Source: Azadirachta indica (lineage: Eukaryota > Streptophyta > Magnoliopsida > Sapindales > Meliaceae). From it: 64,000 nucleotides of DNA. The position numbers were made by a program, and so were the translations under genes. The stretch spans positions 15,544,169 to 15,608,168 of the forward strand of contig CM040448.1 in assembly GCA_022749755.1 (NCBI GenBank), written 5' to 3'. Below, piece after piece: positions 10,898 through 22,700 of the stretch. How positions within the stretch are numbered: position 1 is the first letter of the stretch; every line of letters begins with the position of its first letter. The notes under the pieces were generated by a model, which was not told the origin of the DNA, made no database searches, and saw only the letters and a program-made list of their open reading frames with translations.

Positions 10898-11700
10898 ATG
10901 TTTTTTTTTTTCAGTATTATGACCTTTTTCCAAGAAGACAACCATGATGATGTAGGAACTTTTTCAGAAAATTCTTTTAGAAAAAGAAATAACAGAAGTG
11001 AAACGACTTTGCCAGAGCTTACAAAAGAAAAAAGTGATGACTATAGGTTACTTATTGTATTTAATAAGAAAGGTCAACCAATCGGTAAAACATCAAAAAA
11101 GTTGGGAAACTTAATTGATGTATTGGCACGTATAATAGTTCCAATCACATATTGCACATGATTCAGGGTGCCAAAAGATCTTAAAGAAAATATATGGAGT
11201 TGCATTGAGGTTTGACATATGTCAATTCTTAATTATCATTTTTTTGTTATTATTTATTTATAATAATTAATTTATTTTAAATTTTTATTTCATGCTATTG
11301 TTTGTAGATGGCGTTTGATATTGATAAAGCTTACAAAAAAAAAGCTTTATCTAGAACAGCAGGAAGATGGAAAGCTTTTAAAAATCGTCTTACATTGAAA
11401 TATATATTGCCACACAGAAATAACCCTGCTAGTTTGAAAAGACCACCGACACACTACAAATTTATTGAACAATCACATTGACAATTATTTGTAAATAGTA
11501 AATTGGTAGAAGATTTTCTTGTAAGCTAATTTAAATTTTCTTTATATTTAATTTAATTTAATTTTAACTTAAAATTCTTACTATATTGTTGTAATGATAT
11601 ATATAGAGCCATAAAAAAGTTCAACAAGAGAGGCAGAGACAAAACAAGTATAGATATCGACTTTCTCGTCTTGGATAAGCAAATAAGGAAGATGAATTAG
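10898..11700 (+). pseudogene. Second CACTA gene, plant Transposase_24 (Ptta/En/Spm) type, degenerate
   Basis: Exon 1 (about 10917-11210) encodes a Lys/Glu-rich stretch with KKGQPIGKTSKKLGNLIDVL and, after an in-frame TGA at 11159-11161, VPKDLKENIWSCIE. It ends at a donor near 11210. After the acceptor TTTGTAG (about 11309), exon 2 reads MAFDIDKAYKKKALSRTAGR, WKAFKNRLT, RPPTHYKFIEQSH, then a TGA at 11479 where Trp is expected, and LFVNSKLVEDFL. Exon 3 (about 11608-11700) gives QKSSTREAETKQ-type basic sequence and YRYRLSRLG. This pattern is the Transposase_24 family, the TNPA-like accessory protein that binds element ends. Broken. Confidence 0.7.
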
Positions 11701-13794
11701 TTAGTGTTTAAATTATTTCCCATTAAATTTGAAAACCAATCACGCGTGTAGTATAATCAACAATTTCTAGGTCTAAAAAGCCAAGAGTACTTGTAAGTGC
11801 AAATAATTGTAAGTACAAGAAAAAAGGAATAACTTACTAAGGGGTTCTTCTAAAGTACCGAAAAAAAATTTTCAATATCGATAATGTCAAAATTTTGGAC
11901 CATTGGATGCGATCAATGGTCTATCATTTTTCTTACTTTTAAAATATTATTAAAATTATTATTGTAATTTATCAGTTATACAAGTTTATTTTAACTTTTA
12001 GTTAGTCTTAACACCTCCTATAGTTATTTTTAGTTTTCTTTTGAGTTGTAATCAATTTCAAACTCCTTTTTATAACCTAATTTCAGTGATTTGTAAACCT
12101 CTCTCTCACAATTAGTAGGATCAAATCCAATACTCATTTTTTTAACTAAACTAATGCTCGTCTTTTTAGCTAAAGATTTCCAAATATCAATAAGGTAAGA
12201 TTTATTTTTCATTATATTTTATTGATTTATTTGTAAAAACAAAATATCGTAGTTCAACAAAAACAATGTGATATGTTAAATATATTAAAAAAATAATAAT
12301 AATTTTTAACCTGTATAACAAGTCAATTTAACATGTTACTTGATAAACAAGTTAATTTCTATTTTATAAAATAAATGGTTCATATTTAAATTTTGAGATT
12401 TAAAAATCAATAAAATTAAGTTATTAATATTGGTATTCTTTATCCTAGTATCGTAGAATTTTCCCTTGTTAAGAAACAAAGTGTGTTGTCTCAACTAAGA
12501 TATCGGGAAAGTTTAACTGGAAAACTAAATCTTATTCTTTTGTAACATTTAAAATCAAAAAATAAAAATTGAGGGACTTTTTGTAAAGCATTAATTCTAA
12601 AATAGAGAAAAAGAAATACTGAACAATATATTTTCCAATCTATTCAGCATTTTTCGTCTTATGCTTTTGAATTTTTCAATAAACAATAAACAATAAACAA
12701 TATATTTTATTGTCCTATGACACATCTTTATTCTTTATTAACTCTTTAAAATATTATTTTTTATGTTTCTAAAAGACAATTAATCTTTCTATTAATTATT
12801 TTCATTCTCGTTATCTTTTGATGTATGTTATATATATTTGTAAACTTTTTTTTAAGATACTAATACTTATTTATTAAAATAAATTTAATTTATTTATTTC
12901 TCTTTAGTAATTACTATCATATGTATTTATTTTTCAAATATATGGAAAGAGGAAGTAAGATTATCTTATGTATATTTTTAACCTTCTCGTGACTACAATT
13001 TTTATCCTTATCAAGACGATGTTTTTATACTTAATGGAGTAAACTCAAAGCATAATAAAAGAAACATGTTTCGTAATTGTACATTTGCTTACATTACCTA
13101 GATAAATAGTGATATAAAATGCATTAATAAACTAAGAATGGATAGCTTAACATTTTATCTATTATTTGAGTTACTGCAATTAAATGAAAGCTAAATAGAT
13201 AGTTTGGCCACAATTGAAGAACAAGATTTTATGTTCTTACACATTCTCCAATATCTAAATTTATAGCTTAGTTCTAGTATTTGATTTCAAAATATATTTT
13301 TAATAAATTGTTAAAAAAACTTTAAAAAATATTTTAATATAATTAAAAATACGTTAAAAATAATATTTGAATAAATTTCATATAAGTTTAATTGTTTATG
13401 CTAATAAAAAACAAGAATAAAATAAACTAAAATAAATGCTCCCAAAATACATATAACTTCTATATTATCAAATAAAATCCATTACGTTCAGTCACTCATT
13501 ATCTACATTCTAATTTATAAACTCTAAAGCTCCAACATCAAATTACAAAGAGATAAATAAATTTTTATAAATTCTTAACCTTCACACATTAAGATTATCA
13601 AATTCTATCAAAATTACCACAGCAATTTTTAAAGCTAGGCTCTAAACACTAGTCCATTAGCACCAAAGGAATGAACTACAAAAATAAAAACCAAATCGTC
13701 AATCACAAAATTATGTAGTCTAACAAAACCAAAAAACACTAAATATACCAAACAAATAGAAAGCTAAAAAAAATAACTATACTTATTACTTAAA
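11701..13794. other. AT-rich intergenic sequence
   Basis: No gene supported. The minus-strand 60-codon ORF at 12030-12212 has no recognisable domain and is not called. Confidence 0.55.
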
Positions 13795-13804
13795 ATAATA
13801 TATA

Positions 13805-13911
13805 GGAAAATTAACATATACCTCCCCTAAAATTTAAACTTTTAACATTTAGAGAGAAGGTTTGGGGAAAAGAACACATGCCTCCCCTGAACCCATTCAA
13901 GTCCATTATAT
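13805..13911 (+). repeat. Left terminal inverted repeat of the 1135-bp element
   Basis: Inverted match to 14831-14939, with a few substitutions and length differences. Confidence 0.85.
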
Positions 13912-14830
13912 TGTTGTTTGGTTTAAGGATATTGTTGTAAAATTACTAGACCACAAGAGTCCAATCTTCAACGTTTTGTCCAATTCTTTTGTTTATACTT
14001 CATCTTCTTCATGCACCAACATTTGAATCTTGCAAGTTTCTTAACAGTGATAAGTCCAGTCCACCAATATGGTTTCTTTATCTTTTAGAGATTCGTCCAT
14101 CCTCTTTTCGCAACAAATGATCTCAAGCAACATTACTCAATAGCTACACATATGCTTTGATTGTAATTGTGTTCTTGTTTTATTTTGGAGCTGTAATTGG
14201 TATGTGCGAGTAGTAATGGCGGTCTAGCATTAGTGTGTGTGATTGACAACAATTGCTTGGCATTTAGCATGTCCGAAGAATAATAACATTGAGTTTAGCA
14301 TGTTAGAGTAGCGATCTCATGTTCAGCTATATTTAATACTCAAATAAACTGCCCACAAAAAATTTTCACTTAAAGACAGTAAAGCAAAAATCAACAAGAG
14401 TTTTCTTTTTCAAGAAAGTAAGCAATATAAAAAGGAAAATAATAAATCAAATAAAGAGTACATCTCGATTTACTACTGTCAAATAAATACAAAGATTTTA
14501 GAACAAAATTTGAACCAAATAAAAAAAGGCAAAATTCGGCCTGGTTGAGCATAAACATAATTCACTTTCCCTTTGATGCCATTTTTGCACTCAACATAAT
14601 CTGCTTCTCTTTTCAAAATCAAAAGGTTGTCAGATACATTACTACTACTTTTGATAATGGGACCTACAATAACTAATAAACAATTTAAAATACAAATATA
14701 AGCTCCTAATTTTTTATAATGGGGCTCACAATATACAATAAACAATTTAAAATATAAATATAAGGAATTAAAACGCAAATTTTGTCTTATTCAAAAATTA
14801 AAAATGAAGGACAATTAAGACTTTTTATCA

Positions 14831-14939
14831 TAATTGGATGGACTTGGATGATTGTAGGGGAGGTATATGTTTCTTTCCCCAAACCTTCTCTCTATGTGTT
14901 AAAAGGTAAAACCTTAGGAGAGGTATATGTTAATTCCCC
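14831..14939 (-). repeat. Right terminal inverted repeat of the 1135-bp element
   Basis: Inverted match to 13805-13911. Its outermost bases read GGGGAATTAAC on the minus strand versus GGAAAATTAAC on the left. Confidence 0.85.
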
Positions 14940-15189
14940 ATAATATATATTACCTAGAAGGTCACTCAAAATTCAATAAGTTTTCATACAAAACTCGTAT
15001 GCTCCATCAGTGATCTTACAAAGTGAAAATAGTTATAGCAATTAAATACATAAAGTTACTAAATTCTTTAATGAGTTAAGAACTTGAGAATTAAGATTAT
15101 TTAGAACATTACTTGATTCAATCAACTCATAAAACTCTGTTTCTTCAACCAAAGTTATATCTTTTATTGAGCTGTCCAACAAAAAGCGA

Positions 15190-16262
15190 AGTTCATAACC
15201 AATTTTGTGCACATATTAAGGCTTCCACCATTTTAAGAGTCAATAAACTTCAGAATTGATCTAAAATTTATCCTTCAATACTAAAAGCTTATTCAGATAC
15301 CATAGTAGATACTAGAATTGCAAGTATATCTTTTACTATATGTGACAAAATTGGAATATCTTATACAATTTGACCTCCTCCATAACAAAATATCAAATTC
15401 TGGATTAAAAAGATCCTTCGTAGCTCCGTATTAGCTACTTCATTTGACGCTTTTGTGCTTTGTTGAGCCTCTACAAGCATATTGTATTGGATTCAAGGTG
15501 AAAAATCATCTTCATTATTACCCAAATCTACCCAAGCCAACTTATTGGAATGTTGTGAAAATTAGACATCACTAGGACTACTATAACCACAATCTTGTTT
15601 AGAGTATTGTACATTGTATATAAAGTGTGTACAACAAACGTTTGTTCAATAATTTTATTTCTTCAATTCTCACATTATCATCATATAAAGTTCCCCAACA
15701 AAATGTTCAAACTCCATTTTGCACCGTGGATCAAGGCAAGATGAAATGATCAATAATTTGTTTATCTTCTCCTAATAATTGTCATATTTTTTTTTTCTTC
15801 ACGGTACCTAGAACTTTACTTTGAGCTAATAAAGCCGAACTAGAATAAACGTTACACATTTCATTGAAACACAGGTTAGAAGTCACACTCAAAAAAACAC
15901 TAAATATTAATGTCATATCATAAAAAGTCTTTAAAAATTTAACAAATCGATTCTCATTTTCTCAATCACTTGCTCTTGGTGGCCCTGTCCTTTTCTTCCT
16001 ATTTTCTTCTTCTGAAAAGTGAGCTTTATAGAGTTCACCTTTATATATCATTGAATCAAAAGCTTTTTGAAATTTCAAATCAATTCGCAACATGAAATAC
16101 GTAGAATTCCACCTAATGGACANNNNNNNNNNNNNNNNNNNNNNNNNNNNNNNNNNNNNNNNNNNNNNNNNNNNNNNNNNNNNNNNNNNNNNNNNNNNNN
16201 NNNNNNNNNNNNNNNNNNNNNNGTCTTTCAGCATAACCCTAAAATCGTCAATAGATTTATGT
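15190..16262 (-). pseudogene. hAT-family transposase remnant, interrupted by an assembly gap
   Basis: Minus-strand frames, with stops and shifts, match the C-terminal half of plant hAT transposases in order. IRWNSTYFML and LKFQKAFDSM (about 16120-16050) lie next to the N gap. FVKFLKTFYDMTLIFSV (about 15945-15895), SVTSNLCFNEM and a CLDP-like stretch with FEHFVGELYDD (about 15745-15680) follow. The last part is the hAT dimerisation region (FDILLW near 15400, a RYSNFVTYSKR-like stretch, and MVEALICAQNWL near 15230-15200). The DNA-binding N-terminus was not clearly found. Normal proteins of this family cut and paste hAT elements; this copy is broken. Confidence 0.8.
16123..16222. other. Assembly gap (100 N)
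   Basis: Exactly 100 undetermined bases, a conventional placeholder of unknown true length. It cuts the hAT pseudogene just upstream of its IRWNSTY motif. Confidence 0.99.
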
Positions 16263-17600
16263 TTTTCCCTCCTTTATATTAATGTTTATATCCCTATTGC
16301 ACATAAATATTTACCCTCTAATGTCCTTAGCCATGTTAACCACACGTAAGTCTTTCTCTTCATCAATGTTTCTTAATCCAAAATCATTATCATTATCACT
16401 CTCAATATATAACATGCCATCATTATCATCATTAGAAGTAATAGTAACACCAAAGCTTTTCTCATACTTAACATCGTTCTCGAACTCTTAAACATCACCT
16501 ATATCATTATCTGTCCAAGTGATGGAGTCTAAAGTATTGGCATCATCAACTTCATCTATATTAAAGGCGCCATCATTAGTAGCAATTAGAATATCATTAA
16601 ATGCAGGTGCTAGATTATCATTTGGTTGGGCAAAAGACTTCACAAGTGCCTAATTCAGCAGGTTAGCATCTTTATATGCTGCAAACATATATTTTTTTTA
16701 TTGGTTTCAACATCTCACTATTAACTGCTAATGATGTTATATTTTTTAGAAACTGTTGGAGGATTCTAGTATGTTTTAATGCAGTTGCTGGGCTAACTAG
16801 TGGGCTCACTAGTGGGGACTGTGTGTTCATTTAAATGGCTCAGGAAATAGGTTCTACAAGTGAAGGGTTGGTTAGTTTAGGGATGGTAGGTTAGATTGTT
16901 GTTACAAGTAAGTCATCATTGCAATTTTTAGTCAAAATCCCCTTGCCTTCACCATATTCACAACATCAATGATCTTGTAGTCTATCATCAACATCCTTTT
17001 TTGCTTTTACCACAGAATGATTACTTATAGCTTGAACTATTCATAGTAGTACTTGTGTCCTTTGTGAACCATCTATATGACATCATTGATAATAGCCACC
17101 GAACTCAATCAATCTAGTTCAACATAACTATAATATAAGTTTTCACCAAATGTCAATGTTAAATATATGAGTTTATTTTTTATTACTCTTGTATTAAACA
17201 ATATACATTAAAATATACTAGAAACAGATTATTGCATCAAAACATACTAAAAATAACCAAAACAAAATAAATCAACATCTATGTTTAACTCAAAACAAAA
17301 CCAATTTATGTCTACCCAATATTATTCAAACATATTGGACACACAAAATAATATTCAAACATATTGCAAACTTAATATTCAAATATTTATTTCATATGAA
17401 TAAAACAATATCTACATGCATCTATTATCACACAACTAGTACAACACTTATTTACAAACAAATCAAATCTTAAGCATTAAAAATGGGCAAATACCATATC
17501 AAAAAAAGAAACTAAATGCCTATAAATTAAACATATCAAAATACCCATATGAACATTATTATACCAACAACACTGCAATCATATAAACACATTGCAAAAA
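16263..17600 (-). other. Probable upstream part of the hAT remnant or other transposon debris
   Basis: Minus-strand sequence 16350-16600 gives an acidic Asp/Glu/Asn-rich translation without a known domain. 16880-17000 weakly resembles a BED-type zinc-finger stretch (CCEYGEGKG). Neither is strong enough for a gene call. Confidence 0.3.
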
Positions 17601-17612
17601 TTAAAACAACGG

Positions 17613-17870
17613 TATCAACCAACAATATATTTTATCCACAAATAAGGCAAAACTTGCAAACAAAACAAAAACTCATATAATACAAAATAAATGAAACCAA
17701 CATTGTTTCGAGCGAATAATCAGTCAACTATATATAACTAACAATATCAACCAATAATATATGTTTTACCCACAAAAAAGCCAAAACCCATAAAGCACAA
17801 CAATACTCATAAAATACAAACTAAACCAAACCCACATTCTTTCATGTGAAAAATCAATCAACAACAATGT
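17613..17870. repeat. Imperfect tandem duplication, period about 132 bp
   Basis: TATCAACCAA..AATATAT.TTTTA.CCACAAA begins at 17613 and again at 17745. Both copies run on through CTCATA.AATACAAA and end near AATCA(G/A)TCAAC. Non-coding AC-rich sequence. Confidence 0.65.
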
Positions 17871-17879
17871 ATAACACTT

Positions 17880-19720
17880 TAGTTTCTATCCAAGTGATTA
17901 ACTTACATTGTTAACAATCTTGGGTTGCTTCTTATTGTCTCCCAAACTTCGCCTACGATTTCTTCTATCGTCCACAAACTCAATCTTCAATTATGTACTT
18001 GCAAATGACTATTTTCATAATAAAATCTATGTCATTTTCACATTCTTTTTGGCATTCAAAAAGTGTTTGTTCACTATCACATATAGCACCAAATAGGAAT
18101 GGAGAAGACACAGATTATATACGAAGAGCCAAGGAGGGGACCAAAATACCTTAGATTTAAATTTGAATTTATTTTGGGGGTTTAGAATCAGATTGAGTTA
18201 CGTTTGGCATGTCACACCAAAATATCATTTTTTAATTTTTTAATTAACGCAGTCATTTTGCCCCTAAATCCAAGATTTTATTGTTATCTTATTTAATAGA
18301 AGGACCTAACGAGGTATCTTTCAAATCTCATAGGCTAATGAGTCATTTATTCAAATCTGAGGGGTGTATCAGCAATTTTTCTTTAAATGTTTTAAAAGTC
18401 TCATGTTTATTTTTCAACTTAACTCTAAAGATTTAATAAATTAGGTCAAAATAAAATTAAGTTAAATATTGACTTAACTCTAAAGTATAAAATCTAAATA
18501 AATTTATTTAATTGTGATTTTAAATATTCTTTTATAAATTTTTAAAACATATGAAATTTATTTGATAATCTACAAGGATATGATATGTCAAATTGCTAAT
18601 TTTTAAAAAATATATTTAATTGTTATTATTTAAAATTATTAAAATTTATACATAAAATTTTTTGTATAAAAATTTGGAGAAAGATTAAAATAACGATACA
18701 ATGATAAATAACTCTTATCATAAATCTTTTATATTTAGATTATCTAAGAAAAGTTCACTAGGTTTTCGGTTAAATATATATAAGATCGAGATGTATAAAA
18801 TACTTGGTAGAAATGTCTTTAAGTATAGTTTTGGGCAGTTTCAAGTATGCATGATGCTTTCATGTCAATTAGAAAGTAAAAATTTGGCGCTTTGCATGTG
18901 AGATTTGTTACTTCTACCCAAAAAAATTTTTCTTCAAAAAAAGATAATAATGAGTAAAAATAAATATTTATCACACATTTTAACGAATGTACTTCAAACT
19001 CAAATAAAAAAGGTCAAATATATTTGTATATTTTAGAAGTTCAATAAAGAATCTTCTAATTGCTCATGCATTTACACATAAAAGTGAAAAAGAAAAAAGG
19101 AATAGCTGCTCTAAGCATCGATTCTCATACACAACAATGACTTCAAAAATTATTGTAATGTTGGATTCCCAAGTCCTACCTAGAGTGAAGAATTTGTCAA
19201 TTTTTATGTATAATTAAAATAAAACATTTGTTTTAATAGGAAAAAGGGCAGTGTTACCCCTTAATGTTTAGTCTGTTTAACAATTATCTTATAATATCCA
19301 AAGATTCAGTATTATATGTTTATTCTAGAAATTGGACATTCGCACTCATGGACCACCAAGCTCAATGTTCATATACACTAACTGACAATTAAATGAATTA
19401 AGAATGCAAATCAGAATCATCCTCCAAACTAAATGTTCTATGATTTTTTTTTTTATTTAAACAAAAGAAAGGAAAAAGAAAGGAAGAGTATTATAGTTGA
19501 GTAATACATACATACAACCTGTATCTGTAGTGTAAAGTATGGTATTTTCTAACCAAAATTTACATGACAAACCAGATTTGCCCATCATAATTTTCACTCT
19601 CCTGAAGCTACTACACAAGATATTGACATACAAAACAACAGCATTGGCACTAAAGAATGGCCATGCAAATGCAAGAAAGACAGTATCATCATATAGGCAA
19701 TTAGTGGAAATCCAATGTAA
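17880..19720. other. Intergenic sequence with possible transposon edge
   Basis: Contains AT-rich sequence and, at about 18110-18380, a diverged block of the kind seen near plant DNA-transposon ends. No paired inverted repeat was found. Downstream flank of the fucosyltransferase gene; no other gene seen. Confidence 0.4.
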
Positions 19721-19723
19721 ATG

Positions 19724-22700
19724 TTAGCACTCCTCATCTCTATCCATGGTATAAACAGGTATTTGCCAATTCTTGGTGTTCTTCTTTGGATCATCAGTGA
19801 GGCTGAGATCTTTATCATCTTCCTTGTATGTTTTAATGAAAGTTCTCGCTCCCATCAACACCAGCCTCTCAACCATGAATAACTGATAATTGTTCTCAAT
19901 CACAGCATTCAGTATATCACTAAAGTTGGATGAATATGCCAATTTGTACCTGGAAAAGAAGCAAATTTTTTGTTTTCACGCCTCAGTAATAAAAGCATGC
20001 TACAATACCAAAACAAACAAAGTAAAATGACCATCGTGGGCAAACTGTAGTTAAACATCCTAACATGTTCAGTTTTAGTGTTTCAACAAAAACTTAAAAG
20101 AAATTTTAAGAGTTGGCCATGTAACTCCACCATTTCACCACATAATTGCCCTCACTCGCTATAACATCTCACCTTTATTATTGAATACAATTACCACAAC
20201 CTCATTGTCCATGACCATAACAACACCTTACTCAGCTAAGCTCTACTGTTTCCCACTGTTTCAACCCTCAACACTACCCAACCACCTGTATATCAGCATT
20301 GCCACAATTGATTCAAAATATTTAGCCATTTTTTAGACGAAAACCGCTTTACATATCACAGTTACTGAAGCATGTTTTTACTGGTAGTAGTTATAGTATT
20401 ATTTAGATAACAGACAGCTTGATCTCTTCTACCACCTTCCCTTTCAAGCAGGAAAAAGAATTCCAAAACAGCAATTTTCCATTTATCGTTGATGCTATAT
20501 ACTTCTATTGTCTAATTGTGAACTGAACATAAAGAAAGAAATGATTTATGTGTGCTTCAGATATATCCAATAAGAGAAAAGTCTAGGTGGTCCATGAGAA
20601 GACAATTCGATTTGACATCCAGATAAATCATGTTGTCTGAAATTCTAAACCTAGATATCAAATGTGAACTTGAGGTTTTACCTGATAGCAAGTGGTGAAA
20701 AGAAACCAAATGTCTTCTCATTTGAAGCAATAAAAAGAGCTCGTCCAGGTGGAACCCAACTTTTAATCCTGCAAAGGATAGACTCTGGATGCGTATCCCT
20801 GTCTAGATGAGGATGTAGGGTCCTTTCAACTCCATGACTGTCCTTTCTGGTTTTCAGTATATCACCTCTACGAACATGGATGGCATCATAATCACCGAGG
20901 ATTGCTTGTATCTGTGGATATAAATTTTTCAGGGCCAAACTATTAATGAAAGAGTACTATAGAATACGTCTTTACACAAATTCTGAAAACTGCAGCAAAC
21001 TAAGCAAGGAGAAACACAATCTGCTAGAGCTTGCAAACATCAATAACAGTCTATGAAGTAGGTTTCCCAGATTTAACAAAATGAAATCAGTCTATTTTCA
21101 CTTGACCAATAATAAATACAAAACCACCAATGTTAATTAATAGAGATATGCAAAGTCTTTATCCAAGCTATTTGATATTGGAAATCCATAAAGATGGTAT
21201 TTGTCTTAATTTAGTTTAAGACTTATTGGTAGCCTTGACCTTTATTTTCCAGCATATTACATTAAACATCACTTCTACAACAGGTTTAATAGCTTGGAAG
21301 ATAAAAAGAATGTACACTCATCTTTACAGACTTGACTACCCTGAACATAGTACACTCATCTTTACAGACTTGACTACCCTGAACATACTTCCAAGTTTAA
21401 GAGACTTCTTCAAATTGTCAAACAATCAGCCAGTTTCACTTCACACAATTACTAAAAGTTTGGTTACTCCTGCATTTAAAATATTGCAAATCATCTTTCA
21501 ATGAAAACCAGATTCACAATTCATCATTAACAATACTAGCATTCTCTTTAAGCTCTTCCTGCTTCATCCTGATCTCCCAAAAGTTTACCTTTTCCTTTTC
21601 GTTTTTTCAGAAAAATAAACTCTTTCAAGTACAAACATTGGACATGTTCTGATTTCAGTCTTTTAGAGCCATCACAGTCCAGTAATTTTTTAACAGGATT
21701 TAACCATTTCTACCAGCATTCTGATACCATGCAACCCATAGAAATCAATCTTGTTTGACATGTGCATGCCACCAATCCCATTATTCTTATCCACCAGCCA
21801 GTCATCTTAGCAACCAAATCCGACTATTTACTCTTACTGACATCACTTGGCACATTATAGATATACGAGAGGATAACTTGAACCCCAGCTTACCACACTC
21901 CCCTTATCAAAAAATTATTTAAGCTCCTCCTGTGTCGCAAACTAAATTATAAATGGTCCAAAGCATGAGTATGAGCACTCTGATAACCACTGCCTATTCT
22001 ATGACTCCACAAATATCTTCACATTATTAGAAAACTTAAGTTATTAGTAACAATACATATGTATCTCCGTGTAGTAGCAAAACTAAATTCTCCTGTTAAC
22101 CATAAAGGTAAAGAAATGGATCAAGTTCCTGGCAATTTGTTAGAACAGAGAAGAAAAGCAAAAGCAAGCTTCACGCAACTGGAGCAAAAGGCATGTTCCA
22201 GTAGAATATTTTGTCAGTGGCACAGATATCACAAACCTTCTCCGCTGCATCTCTCAATTTTTCAGCTGCCATTGATGGGAGAAATGAATGTGGTACCGCA
22301 ACAGCACTATGGTTTTTTCGGTCCTTACATTCCATAAACCTGAATGATTATAACAATATTAGTGCCTACGGAAGCTTGCAGGTTCAATAATATCAAACTC
22401 ATAGATATACACATATAAGGACAATGCCTTACATTTATTTCAAATGGAATAACAAGAAGTCAATTCCAACATACGAAATCCAAGTTCAAAGTTGATTAGA
22501 ACAATTCAAGGCTCTTAACCACATCAAGCCAATGGTCAATTACACTAAGTTAGACCTTATGCAAGGCTCCAAAGCTCCAAGGCTCCCAGTTATTGCAATC
22601 AACATTCAATTAAATTAACACATAAGAATTAGAAAAGACATTAGGATGTCAGAATTAAGCTAAGAAAAGAAGACAGTTAAAGGTTACTCTCCAGAAACAA

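Larger units (their letters stand above)
3420..11700 (+). mobile_element. Degenerate CACTA (En/Spm) DNA transposon, approximate extent
   Basis: Two transposon genes on the plus strand in the usual CACTA order: a Tnp2-type transposase (5484-8890), then a Transposase_24-type gene (about 10898-11700). Leader-like sequence is shared upstream of both genes: TTACTGTTGCTGGAAT..AATCTTTCTCCTCTG at 5294 and 9647, and TAAGCTTCT..CACTAGTCTCTA-like sequence at about 5340 and 10259. I did not find convincing CACTA termini, so both borders are estimates. Reading frames are broken, so it is probably immobile. Confidence 0.7.
13805..14939. mobile_element. Non-autonomous terminal-inverted-repeat element, MULE-like, 1135 bp
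   Basis: The two ends are inverted copies of each other for about 107 bp. Shared landmarks from the outside are AATTAACATATACCTC, TTTTAACA, TAGAGAGAAGGTTTGGGG, CATATACCTCCCCT (CACATGCCTCCCCT on the left) and CAAGTCCAT. They are flanked by an identical 10-bp direct repeat ATAATATATA at 13795-13804 and 14940-14949. Long inverted repeats with 9-10-bp target duplications fit Mutator-like elements. No transposase is inside; the 99-codon minus-strand frame at 14479-14778 has no known domain. It would depend on a transposase made elsewhere. Confidence 0.85.

Noticed and set aside
3420..12000. CACTA termini for the first element
   Set aside because: CACTAC-like strings occur but I found no inverted pair with a 3-bp duplication, so no terminus is claimed.
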